This document shows positions 52,701 through 60,755 of a DNA stretch of 64,000 bases, piece by piece. Positions within the stretch are counted from its first letter, which is position 1. Every line of letters begins with the position of its first letter. The translations under genes were made by a program, and so were the position numbers. The DNA is from Trichoplusia ni (Eukaryota > Arthropoda > Insecta > Lepidoptera > Noctuidae). Under the pieces are notes generated by a model, which saw nothing but the letters and a program-made list of their open reading frames with translations, ran no database searches and was not told the origin of the DNA. The DNA lies in contig NC_039491.1 of the NCBI RefSeq assembly GCF_003590095.1, forward strand, positions 2,852,001-2,916,000. The letters are read 5' to 3'.

Positions 52701-53704
52701 AGCTGGCGTGCCAGACCGGCCCGCGCCCGGACTCCTGCCGCAGTACGGCGGACTTCGCGGCGCGCGTGGGCCTGCCGCCCGGCGGGATCAGTCTGCGGCC
52801 CGGCTCGCCCTGTGATAACTTCCAGGTGGGGTTATGGCGCTTAGCGCTTTTAAAACTAGAGTAATAATAAGGTTTTACGCGACGGGACAAAAACCTTGTT
52901 GAACCCAGTTTGAAACAAAAATGTTAATATTACAATTAATTCTTTCAGGGTTACTGCGATGTGTTCCTTAAATGCCGCGCAGTAGACGCGGAAGGTCCGC
53001 TGGCACGGCTGAAGAACCTGCTGCTGAACCGCGCCACACTACAGACCGTGCAGGCCTGGGTCACGGAGCAGTGGTGGGCCGTGCTACTGGCAGGAGTGGC
53101 GCTCATCGTGTGTATGGGGGCCTTCGTTAAGTGCTGCGCCGTGCACACGCCTTCTTCCAACCCCAAGCGACCGCCTGCCAGGTACTTATACTCACTATTG
53201 GGCCTATGCTTTAATTGAATAAAGAACCTCGGGTTGTATAACTCGGGAAATCGCGCACATTCTGATGTAAGAGTGTATACATGGTGCCGATATTATTATA
53301 TTTCTGCAGTAGAATAATATAACATTGTTGTAAACACAGACGGTTGTCGGAGACGCTACGGCGACCGATGAACACATTGCGGCGTATGCGGCACGCGGGC
53401 GGGGCGGGCAGCGCCGCCGCGGCTGGACGCTCGCCTGCGCGGGCGCCGCGTCCCGGACATAGGCGCGCGCGGACACATAAAGGTTACGCACCGCCGCTCA
53501 CGTATGCACACAGAGATCTCGGTAACTATTACACCAACATAATATATTTATATCTTCTTCGTCTAACATTGATAGAAAGCTAATATATGAAATGTTGATG
53601 CAGTAGCAGCATCGGCGCCGGCAGGGCCGAGCGGCAGACGGGGCGAGCCGTACGCGAACGCGTACCCGCAGTCGTACGAGATGCGGCCGCCGCAGAAGGT
53701 CTGA
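13719..53704 (+). CDS. kuz: Kuzbanian / ADAM10 transmembrane metalloprotease (sheddase)
   Basis: Sixteen exons: 13719-13779, 35151-35350, 35434-35500, 39278-39469, 44922-45105, 46718-46877, 48038-48202, 50139-50310, 50586-50797, 51161-51395, 51760-51877, 52117-52286, 52563-52825, 52949-53181, 53340-53521 and 53604-53704. All have GT-AG borders with matching phases and give 904 residues. Order of domains: signal peptide (1-20), prodomain with a cysteine-switch candidate C179 and furin site RTRR (256-259), reprolysin-type protease with HEIGHNFGSPH (462-472) and Met-turn M489, disintegrin (about 535-645), cysteine-rich region, transmembrane helix (about 776-793), and a Pro/Arg-rich tail. ADAM10/Kuz cleaves Notch and other ectodomains at the plasma membrane (family knowledge). 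Identity rests on the ADAM10-specific stretches NEYIEHYEALDYD and GLAWVASASGASGGICEK. The coding frame may continue past the TGA; see 53705-53935. Confidence 0.96.
16094..16350 (-). mobile_element. Helitron-type 3' end with diverged body
   Basis: On the minus strand the sequence ends GAAGTCGCGCGCATCGGCTAG followed by T, matching the CTAG-T terminus and GC-rich terminal stem typical of non-autonomous lepidopteran Helitrons. Further GC-rich wording (GCTCTCGCCCGCGGCTCCG, near 16264) belongs to the same style of repeat. The TC start was not found, so the left limit of the element is a guess. Confidence 0.4.
19590..19880. promoter_or_regulatory. GC-rich island in kuz intron 1
   Basis: About 290 bases clearly richer in GC and CpG than their surroundings, with two TGACGT (CRE-like) sites, including CCATGACGTGTG near 19694 and GTGACGTATC near 19880. 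Neither strand has a convincing exon. Possible explanations are an enhancer, an alternative promoter or a decayed insertion. Function is inference only. Confidence 0.3.
24458..24483. repeat. Perfect 11-bp inverted repeat
   Basis: ATAACTCATGT, loop ACCA, ACATGAGTTAT. Short and AT-rich. No larger structure around it was recognised. Confidence 0.6.
27595..27720 (+). promoter_or_regulatory. Intronic TATA motif with GC-rich upstream block
   Basis: TATAAAAG at 27678-27685 follows a GC-rich stretch (27600-27670) and precedes a pyrimidine-rich segment about 30 bases on. This is a plausible core promoter for an alternative first exon or a non-coding transcript inside kuz intron 1. No start codon with a donor was found after it, so confidence is low. 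Confidence 0.2.
29110..29215 (+). repeat. Dispersed lepidopteran repeat fragment
   Basis: Consecutive phrases (TATTGTCAGTAAAAGTCTGACA, then CCCATTTCCTTCCCCGAGGG, then a CCCCCGCCTTACTAAAA end) follow a repeat that I recall in noctuid and silkmoth introns. Recognition is from memory; a repeat-library search would settle it. Confidence 0.4.
29844..29861. repeat. Perfect 8-bp inverted repeat
   Basis: GTACGACA, spacer CC, TGTCGTAC, an almost continuous 18-base palindrome. It could be a dimeric protein-binding site or chance. Confidence 0.5.
30376..30410. repeat. Perfect 15-bp inverted repeat with 5-base loop
   Basis: AACTGAATTTAAGTC (30376-30390), loop AATTC, GACTTAAATTCAGTT (30396-30410), with no mismatch. 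It is too short for a microRNA precursor. It may be the centre of a palindromic insertion. Confidence 0.75.
34501..34545. repeat. GC-rich 45-bp near-palindrome
   Basis: Two 22-base arms (34501-34522 and 34524-34545) around a single central C pair at 19 of 22 positions, including ACTG/CAGT, CCGTGGT/ACCACGG and AAGCAGT/ACTGCTT. It is far more GC-rich than the surrounding intron and lies about 0.6 kb before kuz exon 2. The short arms and one-base spacer argue against an ordinary hairpin RNA and for a cruciform, a repeat remnant or a dimeric binding site. Confidence 0.7.
35151..46877 (+). CDS. kuz: kuz exons 2-6: prodomain and furin site
   Basis: Exons 35151-35350, 35434-35500, 39278-39469, 44922-45105 and 46718-46877 code for residues 21-288. 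Exon 2 carries the ADAM10-type start NEYIEHYEALDYD and RAHGRSFHLRLRRDLSAFS. Exon 5 starts HVGGCGITDE, with the likely inhibitory cysteine C179. It then carries a Pro/Ser/His-rich insert (about 201-229), and exon 6 holds the proprotein-convertase site RTRR at 256-259. The basic ALRR/RARR-like run in exon 2 (RARRS) is a second possible cleavage site. In this family, removal of the prodomain in the Golgi activates the enzyme. Confidence 0.93.
35501..39277 (+). other. kuz: kuz intron 3
   Basis: 3.8 kb without a supported exon. Its main feature is a GC-rich island (35990-36450); a smaller GC-rich patch lies at about 36660-36860. The rest is AT-rich. Confidence 0.6.
35990..36450. promoter_or_regulatory. 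GC-rich island in kuz intron 3
   Basis: About 460 bases of raised GC content in an AT-rich intron, with several CpG-rich clusters. Open frames exist on the plus strand (100 codons at 36000-36302) but lack splice signals of the right phase or any recognisable domain, so I do not call an exon. A conserved regulatory block or an old insertion are both possible. Confidence 0.3.
42990..43150. promoter_or_regulatory. GC-rich island in kuz intron 4
   Basis: A block with runs such as GGCTGGCGCGCCGCACCCGC, markedly GC-rich against its surroundings. No exon or repeat family was recognised. Confidence 0.25.
43733..43890 (-). mobile_element. Helitron-type / dispersed repeat remnant
   Basis: On the minus strand it ends ACAGCTAG followed by T. 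On the plus strand, CTAGCTGTTACGCCCGCTAC is followed by a degenerate CCAAATTCGCTCAGTTTTTT and then an ACTAACAAACATCCA segment. This order matches a very abundant lepidopteran repeat that I recall. The copy is diverged and short. Confidence 0.5.
45106..46717 (+). other. kuz: kuz intron 5
   Basis: 1.6 kb. It holds the repeat remnant at 45665-45812 and no supported exon. Exons 5 and 6 join in phase 2 directly, so no cryptic exon is needed. Confidence 0.6.
45665..45812 (-). mobile_element. Helitron-type / dispersed repeat remnant
   Basis: CTAGCTATTGCTTGCGGC at the left, and ACAAACATACATACAAACAC near the right, are the two ends of the same abundant repeat type as at 43733. On the minus strand it ends in CTAG followed by T. 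Confidence 0.5.
47020..47276 (+). mobile_element. Near-complete non-autonomous Helitron-like element
   Basis: It starts TCCTTACTAATATTATAAAG and ends GCCGCGCGCAACAGCTAG. It lies precisely between A (47019) and T (47277), matching the Helitron rules of a 5' TC, a 3' CTRR and insertion between A and T, with no target duplication. The interior (TTTGATAGCCCATTTACTGA and GGAAGGC) matches a repeat I recall as widespread in Lepidoptera. At 257 bases it has no coding capacity. Confidence 0.6.
47755..47985 (+). repeat. Retroelement-type dispersed repeat
   Basis: Ordered phrases CCGTGTTTCGGAAGGCACGT, GGTCCCGGCTGTTAATTA, AACTGGGTTGAGGAGATCAG, CAGGCAGTTGTTCCTTACGA and CATAGTTGGAAAAGCTAGGA follow, with small changes, an abundant moth repeat (non-LTR element tail or a SINE built from it, from memory). 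It shares its end with the older fragment near 5545-5655. Confidence 0.6.
48038..51395 (+). CDS. kuz: kuz exons 7-10: metalloprotease domain
   Basis: Exons 48038-48202, 50139-50310, 50586-50797 and 51161-51395 code for residues 289-549. The zinc site is split across an intron: HEIGHNFGSP ends exon 9 (H462, E463, H466) and the third ligand H472 opens exon 10, followed by D473. The Met-turn is IMFASATSGD (M489). The sequence CLAYVFTYRDF at the end of exon 8, leading into GLAWVASASGASGGICEKY, is typical of ADAM10 rather than of other ADAMs. All catalytic residues are present, so the enzyme should be active. Confidence 0.95.
48203..50138 (+). other. kuz: kuz intron 7
   Basis: 1.9 kb, AT-rich. 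Short spurious frames only. I see no repeat, RNA gene or exon. Confidence 0.5.
51360..53181 (+). CDS. kuz: kuz exons 10-14: disintegrin, cysteine-rich and transmembrane parts
   Basis: The disintegrin-like domain starts at FCGNKIVEVGEECDCG (535-550) across the exon 10-11 junction and runs through exons 11 (51760-51877) and 12 (52117-52286). The cysteine-rich part is in exon 13 (52563-52825) and exon 14 (52949-53181). Exon 13 is strongly GC-rich and includes an RGD at 677-679 within the segment SAPRARGDGVSAVAD. Exon 14 has the ADAM10 juxtamembrane GYCDVFLKCRAVDAEGPLAR, a transmembrane helix at about 776-793, and HTPSSNPKRPP at the start of the tail. Confidence 0.93.
53340..53704 (+). CDS. kuz: kuz exons 15-16: cytoplasmic tail
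   Basis: Exons 53340-53521 and 53604-53704 code for residues 811-904. The tail is rich in Arg, Pro, Ala and Gly (RRLSETLRRPMNTLRR, ARAPRPGHRRARTHK) with basic and proline-rich stretches suited to SH3-type binding. The last residues, PQSYEMRPPQKV, weakly recall the ESYQMGHMRR end of vertebrate ADAM10, so TGA at 53702 is a credible main stop. The exon 16 acceptor (AG at 53602-53603) is phase 1, matching exon 15. Confidence 0.85.
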
Positions 53705-53935
53705 CAGTACGAGTACGTCGCGGGCGCGGGCGGCGGCGAGGCGGCGCTGGAGCTGGTGGCGCTGGCGCCGGGCGTGCCGCTGCTGCTGGGCTACGTGTAC
53801 CGCGAGGACGCGCGCACCGTCACCGTGGGCTCGCAGACCACCATCACGCTGCACTCGCCCGACGCGCTGGCCGTCACGCGCCCGCCGGACCGCCCGCGCG
53901 ACGGCCCGCGCGACCGCCCGCCGCCCGACATGTAG
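53705..53935 (+). CDS. kuz: Candidate stop-readthrough extension of kuz
   Basis: After the TGA the same frame runs for 76 sense codons to TAG at 53933-53935. All 76 third positions are G or C, while A and T occur only at codon positions 1 and 2 (for example TAC, GAG, CTG, GAC). That wobble bias matches the preceding kuz exons and stops at the TAG. TGA followed by C is a leaky stop context. The peptide begins QYEYVAGAGGGEAALE and ends in an RPPDRPRDGPRDRPPPDM segment, so it would extend the proline-rich tail to about 187 residues. No in-frame splice route round the TGA is visible: the CAG acceptor at 53705-53707 would join exon 15 out of frame. Alternatives are a base error at the TGA or a recent nonsense change. 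Confidence 0.6.
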   Translation, partial: QYEYVAGAGGGEAALELVALAPGVPLLLGYVYREDARTVTVGSQTTITLHSPDALAVTRPPDRPRDGPRDRPPPDM

Positions 53936-55264
53936 GCCGCGCCGGGGACACACTTATTTGCTCAACGCGGGCCGGCGCGAGCGGTCCGCCCTCTCTGAGC
54001 TCAAATGTAGAAAATATTCGCATGCCACGCGGCGATCGATCAAATTATTATTTTTATACAGAAAATACCAGGGAACTCTTAGGGACGGCGCGATGACCGT
54101 GTGAACCAGTGATACGTTTTAACTGTTCAGTAGAGTGTTGTTCCCGTAACCGGACATTTATGTATATTTTTGTATATAAATGGAGAGGTATACAAAGGCT
54201 ACGATGTAAAAATATCATACGACTATAAACCAGAACGTTCATACCGACTCTTAGAGATAATTGTAAAGTAACTGCATTGTTTTACTCGAATCTCCGTAAT
54301 TGTAATTTTTATATAAAGTTATTTTTAACGTATTTAATGTAACGTAAGTGGAATGTCGAGGTGCCATTATACCGATTTGTATTCCTGTTCCTTTAATAGT
54401 TAGTTCTTCATTTTTCACTCCATCGTGATAATGCATTCGACGTAATGTACATTTTATAATAATTTCATTAGGGCTCAAATAATTACATATTTTCAAAATT
54501 TGCATTTAGTCTTCCTACGGCAATGAATATACTTTTTGGTATTCGTTTATTTTATTTATCCTATTTTAAGTAGAGTGTAATGTGGAATTCAACAATATTG
54601 CCAAATGATCAAATGTTATTAGACTGAACCATGTTGCTAAGATGACATTTACAAACTCATTCCTTGTATTATTTAGTAACTGTATGAGTTGTGCGCAGAG
54701 TGGCTCAAGTGGTTTCCACGCATTGTGTTGAATGGTGTTCTAACAAACTTGCATATCACACACCGCTCCCTTCCTATTCCTCCTATACCTGTGTATCCGA
54801 ATGTTTTGTCGTACAGTCCAATTGATCTCTTTGATAGATTACGAGATTATGTTTACAATCTTATTGCGTAGTATTATTACTTTCCGTCGTGCAAGCCAAA
54901 GAGCATGATGTATTTTTATTATTTCTATACATTGTAATATTAAGAATCGGTCTTATAAGTATACCATATTAATGCCATTTTATTAGTGAATGTCGAAACA
55001 ATACGCAAGTTCTTGTAATTGTACTATAATACTGTATATTTGTATGTATGTAAACTGAGGGTAATGTTCTGTTGTAGAATGACTTGACCAATCGTGTAAC
55101 CGACGGATACATTATGTCCGTCAATAGTAGTACTCAATGGCATTATTTCTCCTAAGTGTAAGCTAGATTACCGTAATAGATTATTTAAATGACAATGTGA
55201 ATATTTTTAATTAACAAGATGAATGTTACAACATGTGATTTCAAAATAATAAAAAAACAATAAA
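53936..55264 (+). other. kuz: kuz 3' untranslated region with poly(A) signals
   Basis: GC content falls sharply after 54010 and no further exon is seen. The first AATAAA motifs I find on this strand are the pair at 55248-55253 and 55259-55264, implying a 3' UTR of about 1.3-1.6 kb. Earlier non-canonical signals cannot be excluded. Confidence 0.5.
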
Positions 55265-56862
55265 TTTTACATGAATTCGATACTTTCATTTACTTTCTTC
55301 TGTTCGTATAACTTTATTGACCTTAGCCCAATTTCCTTTCCGAATCTTATTCGGCTAGAAATTTAGTCCAGGCCAACATCAGTATCATCATAAGACTACC
55401 CGGTACAAAGAAACAAGTATTGAAATACGTCTAATATTTTTATATATTGAAATTTCTATCTATATTACAAGTCTGTAACACAGATAGTATGAAGTCTTCT
55501 CACAAATTCTACTTTCCATGGGTTTTATTGAATTGTATAACGTGAATAAAACAAAGTTTATATATTTTTCGAGTTTAATAAAGGATATATCTGTATATAC
55601 AAGGTACAAAAGTATCGTATCAATAACTAGACAATAAACAGCGATCGAATAAATATCGACGTGTAAGTCAATACCTATAAAATACAAATTAATGCAATAA
55701 ATTAGCATGTGCCACAATGCATTCAATTTCACTTATCTAGACTTTAAAAAAGCACGAAGTGAATTTAATAAAGCTGTGCATAGATACAACAACAAAAAAG
55801 AAGAACCGAGATATCTTCCATGCGTGGAAACGATTCATAAAAACGTAAAAATCTATTTTGTCGAAAATATGTATACATATTATATTAATAAATATTTCAG
55901 AAAGTTTGTTTGATTTATCGAAAAAACGAAAAATCTGTTAAATGAATTTGTTGAGGAATGACGTCAAAAAGGGTGCTCCCGTATTTATTTTATTTTTCGA
56001 CAAAGCAATAACCACGTCTATTATTTTTTGATAATTAACTTCATAGACGAAAACAGTCAACATCATCTACACATACAGCGGAGCGCATTAGTCATACGAA
56101 TCAGTAGCTTCCGTAATCCAAACGGATTTCCTATTAACTACAGTAATGATATAATTACATACAAACAATTGTATTACTATGTAGGTACCTATTTATCTAT
56201 GTACCAGTGCTCGTTGCTATTGACTATTACATTGAATGATTGAATCAACTATAAATAGAGATATTCGTAAACCTAATGTAGTTGGTGTTATAAGTTAGGT
56301 TAATTTTATCTTACATATGAACATTGCAGTGCTATTTTCTGAATTTAATGGTTAAAAACGTTGAAATGTGTTTTCTTTAGGAATAGTAGTATTTATTATA
56401 TTATAATCATAAAATAAAAAACTTAATACATTATGTAACTTTTCAATAATATTTTCAGTGGATCAAATTAACAAACTACATGATTTTAGACTTTTAGGCG
56501 GTGTCTACTCAATCTCAGAATGTAATGATACTAAACTACAATTTTGAAGTATCTATGAACTATAAAAGCGTCACGGCAATTATATAACTAATCACCTAAA
56601 GTATTCACGCATCTCTGTGATCCATACAAGTTAATGAACTCCACGGATTTGTTATTACAATATATTAATCAATAATAAATCTTTGACAATAATTGAACTG
56701 CGATGTTTTCTTATAAAGTATCTACTTTAACTAAATATATTAAAATAAAAACGATTACACCTAAAATATTTGCTTACAAGAAAATCCAATAGATATTAGT
56801 ACTGAAAGGAATAGAATAACAGTCTCATTAAATCTAAATCTTTTGAAAAACAGTTACAGGTT
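55265..56862. other. Intergenic region between convergent kuz and Hem
   Basis: AT-rich, with only short spurious frames. No repeat or RNA gene recognised. Confidence 0.5.
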
Positions 56863-56868
56863 TTTATT
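56863..56868 (-). other. Poly(A) signal of Hem
   Basis: TTTATT on the plus strand, AATAAA on the minus strand, about 195 bases beyond the Hem stop. Confidence 0.5.
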
Positions 56869-57062
56869 TCAGAAGTATAAATAAAATGATTCATCAACGT
56901 GTCGATAATAATTTCAAATATGAACATATTAAAAATGAATGCCTTAATAATACTCGCAGTATTGGAATTTGTCTATACAACGACATAGTGTAATAATAAA
57001 CTATGGTGTAACTAACATGCTACGCAGAATGCTTTTGTCTTTCGTCGTCTAGAACAAAATCA

Positions 57063-60000
57063 TTATAAATGCAATGCCATTTGTTCTTGCTTGTACACTT
57101 CGTGATAAGCGTTACGTATTAGAACGTATGGGAAGCAAGATTCTAGCAAGTCCATCGTAAGGAATGGTGATTCTTGAACAATTAAGTCCAAAAGAAGATA
57201 AACAGATTCTCGGTTCTTTATAGCTTCTTTGTCGGTCTCCTGACCGAGGCGAAGCAGAGACGAAGACGCTAGAGCCAAAAACTCTTTCATACGATCTTCG
57301 ATGTCGCCTTGGCCACAAATAGTGAACAGTGCGCCAAAGATGTGGTTTATTGCAGGTGCCATACAATGGATATTATTTGCATGGCCTTCTAGAGAAGGTC
57401 TATAGAATGAACCTTCATTGCGAGCCAGTCTGGGCAGAGAAACAGCTACGAACACCATTAAGAAACATACAATGAGATGCTCCTCTTCCTCTACGTCAGT
57501 TTTATGTTGGCGTAGGGCTGAAGCTAACGTGGGGTCTACCTTGCAAGCCAAACCCGCGGCTGAACACATTTCCGATATTACTCGCATTGGATCGCCGCTT
57601 GGCAGTTGTTGCTGAAAATCTTTGATTGAGCTAATTAGGAATGGAATGCGTCGCTCCAAAACATCCAATAGTGACTCTTGTGCCACTTGTCTAAAGCTCA
57701 AAATGACGCCAATTATTGTCATTCTTTGCAAAACGTTGTCTACGTGTTGGAGTCTTTTGAACTGTTCTCTCATTATTTCAGGTTTATCAAAGTGTGTCCT
57801 AAGCATTTGAAGCACTTCCTTGTTCTGAACAACTAATTTCTTTAGCTCTTGGACTTGACTCGCAATATGCCACATCAGTGTTTCGCTTAGCAACTTCATG
57901 CCGTAAGGTCCGATCAGTTCAGCCAATGCTCGAAGTTCATTAATGTCCGAATACTCTTCAGCATTAAATGGAATTGCCCCTTCTGCTGTCAGACTTACAA
58001 AAGCTTTTTGATTCATGGAAAAGCAGATACTTCCAGCGCTGACCCTCCTGAGTAAGATTTCCGAATACCACTGCGTGTAGAGTGAGGCTATGGTTTTTTC
58101 CCCGTGACTGTCTGTGTTTTGTGTTTGTTGCAAAAGGCAATTGTTAAACACTCTCGTTATATCAATATGGACATAATTTTCAACTGTTTGCAGTACATTC
58201 ATGTACGCTCGTACACTGACCAATAACTCTGATGGTTTGGCGATTTCACTAGTATCCTGATTAAACATCACCATGCCAACAAGTGCCTTCGAAAATCTAG
58301 TCTCTAAATGCTGATGCAAATACTCGCGAGGTGCGAATGTATATTCCCATACATTGACAGTAGCGCAATAGTTAATAGCGTAACATAGCTCTGTTAGTGC
58401 CATGTGTAGTTTGTCCATAGTGGTGAGGACTTCTCTAGTCTTCCTGTAACTCTCAGCTCCTGGCTGGACGATTGCCATTGTATTCTTTTTGTTTTTATCT
58501 TTCTTCTTCCTATTAGCCAGGTGTGCAATAGTTTGCGCACAATGTTTCGGAAGTAACTTGTCGCTCATTGTGCATTGTTCATCACAAATTGTAGTGATTA
58601 TGTTTTTAGCTTCTTTTGCCATTTCATCTAAAAATATGTTTACAACTGAGAGACTCCTTTCTCTAATGTGGTGTCTTTCTTCGGGGCATAACTCATGAGT
58701 GCAGTTTTGGAAGTGACTGCAAATTAGCGGGAATGCAATAATGTAGCGATTTTGAGCTGGAAATTCAAGGCACAAGTGGAATTGACTTTCAAAGATTTTA
58801 CTGTAAAAACAGAACAGGGATAAGTCAGATGTTTCGACCATTATTTCATCGAGATTATCAACCATTTTTGTGTGGAAGACCATTTTATCAATAAACTGTG
58901 CTAATTCCCTTTGATCAACGAGACTGAACGCAGCTTTGGCAACTGAAGTGTATGTCTGCAGCCTGAACCAGTCTAGCCGGAAGGCACGGAAATCGAATAA
59001 TTCATTATCTTCAACTTGCTTTATACTCAGATTGGCAGCAGTGCTGCACAATGACGAAAGGATTATGTTTTCATCGTCGGGATTAACTTGGAGATTCTGT
59101 ATCATCAAGTTTAATGCTACAGCATCAAACCCTGACAGATATTGCACGTAGTATCTCTGCATAACTTGGCTGTATTTTCTCACTAGAGCTCGGAGCTCCT
59201 CCATATGGAACAAAAGTTCTGGAAGCTGGCGGTCCTCCAAATCTTCAGCAGCTTTGCCCTTTACTTTTTGGGGAGGATTATCATTGTGTCGCAATAGCCA
59301 GAACACTTCATCTCTTGCATAGCAAAGACCAATAAAAATTAACAAGGCTTTCGGTCCTAACAATCCTGGCTGGTCTGTTAGTATGAGACCTAATTCTTTC
59401 AATGCAGTTCTCAAAAACTTTCGCCTTTCCCTGTGTTTGTAACCAGCCTTCTGCACAGCATGGTGATAACAATCCTTTACCTCAGATATTCTCTTGCCAT
59501 AACCTTTTATACCATCAAAGTAACCTTGGATGTAGCTGTGAATGTAAATGACCTCATCACGGAATAATGCAACTACCCAGCCTGACTCTAAGGCACTAAC
59601 CCACATCTTATTAGCATGGTCTTGTTGCAACATTTGATGGCAGATGGCAAAACCAAATATGACCCATCTCTCTAGGCATTCCAAAGACACATATTCACAT
59701 GACATGGTGTTAGTTTCAGATGGTTTCAGAAGTTGTGCCGGGTTGCTAACTAAGCTTAACTTTTGTTCCGACCTCCAAGTGTCTGCTGTCAGATTTCTTG
59801 CAGGATATACTTGCCACAGAGAATTAAGTGCACTAGAGAGCACTTTTTGATGAGGGAGAAACTCTTCCGAAAGTTTTTTAAGAGGAGCGTCATAATCCAA
59901 TATCATTTGTCCCAAGCGAGGGAAACTTGGATCAATTTGGTTGTTCACCATTTCATGGGCAGCATTGAATAAGCCTAGCACGGCTTTGCGATCTTCGACA

Positions 60001-60440
60001 CGCGACAGCAAGATCATTAAAGAAATATATGTTGTTATCAAATCTAGGTAATTTTTAGTCAGTTCAAAATTTAGTGTCAAGTCCAAAGTGACTTGACAGG
60101 CATCAAGAATATTTAGCAGTTCACAGACATTGTCTTTAAAGTCTAACAGATCTACAAATGTATAGTAGTACAGTGAAAGGGATTTAATAATTTCATTACG
60201 AATGTTTGTGATGGCCTGAAGGCCTTTGACGTCAATGTTAGGGAATCTTCTTACAATATTCTTGATAGAAGACTCTAAAACCTTGTCAGAAAGAAATCCT
60301 GGTTTTGATTTGGCATCTCCACAAGCTTTCTTAATGTTGTAGATCCTGGTCAGCATTCCAATACCTCGGTCATTGAGAATGATGAGCTTCTCAGCCAGCT
60401 TCTGCTGGCTGATGTGGACTGATCTTGACAGTGTCGACAT
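57063..60440 (-). CDS. Hem: Hem / Nck-associated protein 1 (Nap1, Kette), WAVE complex subunit
   Basis: One uninterrupted frame of 1125 residues, the full length of the family (about 1,120-1,130). It starts MSTLSRSVHISQQKLAEKLI and contains NDRGIGMLTRIYNIKKACGD, LSLYYYTFVDLLDF and GLCYARDEVFWLLRH, all diagnostic of Nap1/Hem. It is an all-helical scaffold protein that pairs with Sra1/CYFIP in the SCAR/WAVE regulatory complex. It couples Rac signalling to Arp2/3 actin assembly in the cytoplasm and at the leading edge. On the minus strand, TTTGTTTACAG sits just before AACCATG, so a splice acceptor lies four bases upstream of the start codon and the gene has at least one 5' UTR intron. A coding region this long without introns is unusual beside its 7- and 16-exon neighbours. 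It is convergent with kuz and divergent from CDC5L. Confidence 0.97.
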   Translation of the reverse strand: MSTLSRSVHISQQKLAEKLIILNDRGIGMLTRIYNIKKACGDAKSKPGFLSDKVLESSIKNIVRRFPNIDVKGLQAITNIRNEIIKSLSLYYYTFVDLLDFKDNVCELLNILDACQVTLDLTLNFELTKNYLDLITTYISLMILLSRVEDRKAVLGLFNAAHEMVNNQIDPSFPRLGQMILDYDAPLKKLSEEFLPHQKVLSSALNSLWQVYPARNLTADTWRSEQKLSLVSNPAQLLKPSETNTMSCEYVSLECLERWVIFGFAICHQMLQQDHANKMWVSALESGWVVALFRDEVIYIHSYIQGYFDGIKGYGKRISEVKDCYHHAVQKAGYKHRERRKFLRTALKELGLILTDQPGLLGPKALLIFIGLCYARDEVFWLLRHNDNPPQKVKGKAAEDLEDRQLPELLFHMEELRALVRKYSQVMQRYYVQYLSGFDAVALNLMIQNLQVNPDDENIILSSLCSTAANLSIKQVEDNELFDFRAFRLDWFRLQTYTSVAKAAFSLVDQRELAQFIDKMVFHTKMVDNLDEIMVETSDLSLFCFYSKIFESQFHLCLEFPAQNRYIIAFPLICSHFQNCTHELCPEERHHIRERSLSVVNIFLDEMAKEAKNIITTICDEQCTMSDKLLPKHCAQTIAHLANRKKKDKNKKNTMAIVQPGAESYRKTREVLTTMDKLHMALTELCYAINYCATVNVWEYTFAPREYLHQHLETRFSKALVGMVMFNQDTSEIAKPSELLVSVRAYMNVLQTVENYVHIDITRVFNNCLLQQTQNTDSHGEKTIASLYTQWYSEILLRRVSAGSICFSMNQKAFVSLTAEGAIPFNAEEYSDINELRALAELIGPYGMKLLSETLMWHIASQVQELKKLVVQNKEVLQMLRTHFDKPEIMREQFKRLQHVDNVLQRMTIIGVILSFRQVAQESLLDVLERRIPFLISSIKDFQQQLPSGDPMRVISEMCSAAGLACKVDPTLASALRQHKTDVEEEEHLIVCFLMVFVAVSLPRLARNEGSFYRPSLEGHANNIHCMAPAINHIFGALFTICGQGDIEDRMKEFLALASSSLLRLGQETDKEAIKNRESVYLLLDLIVQESPFLTMDLLESCFPYVLIRNAYHEVYKQEQMALHL

Positions 60441-60444
60441 GGTT

Positions 60445-60755
60445 CTGTAAACAAAATTTATTCCTCATCATACAAAAAATTTGACAGGAAAACTATAGAA
60501 TATTATACATAAATATGTAGGTATATTGAGACTCAAATGGTTCTTATTACTAAGACGTTGAGGATAAAACCAGCAAAAACAAAAATAAATAATTAGTAAC
60601 AATTCAGTGTGTATTCTAAATAATATAATATATAATGAGTATAAAATATACTAATGATAATACATGTGTGGTGTAAAATAAATGCAAAATCACCAATATT
60701 TGTTACATTTAAGTATTTTAAAACAAAGTTGATTGTAATATCATGAGAAACTTAC
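60445..60755 (-). other. Hem: Probable 5' UTR intron of Hem
   Basis: Minus-strand acceptor TTTACAG at 60450-60445. The nearest perfect donor, AGAAA followed by GTAAGT, is at 60755, giving an intron of 311 bases. A second donor candidate (GTAAG followed by GTAACT) lies at 61158. Which of the two is used cannot be decided from sequence alone. Confidence 0.5.

Noticed and set aside
53705..53707. CAG as a splice acceptor that would skip the kuz TGA
   Set aside because: Exon 15 ends in phase 1. Joining it to 53708 reads the downstream region in a frame without the GC third-position pattern, so it cannot explain the coding signal.
53498..53953. 151-codon open frame on the minus strand opposite the end of kuz
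   Set aside because: It is the mirror of a GC-rich coding strand, which removes stop codons from the antisense. Its Arg-rich composition and lack of splice or start context show no gene.
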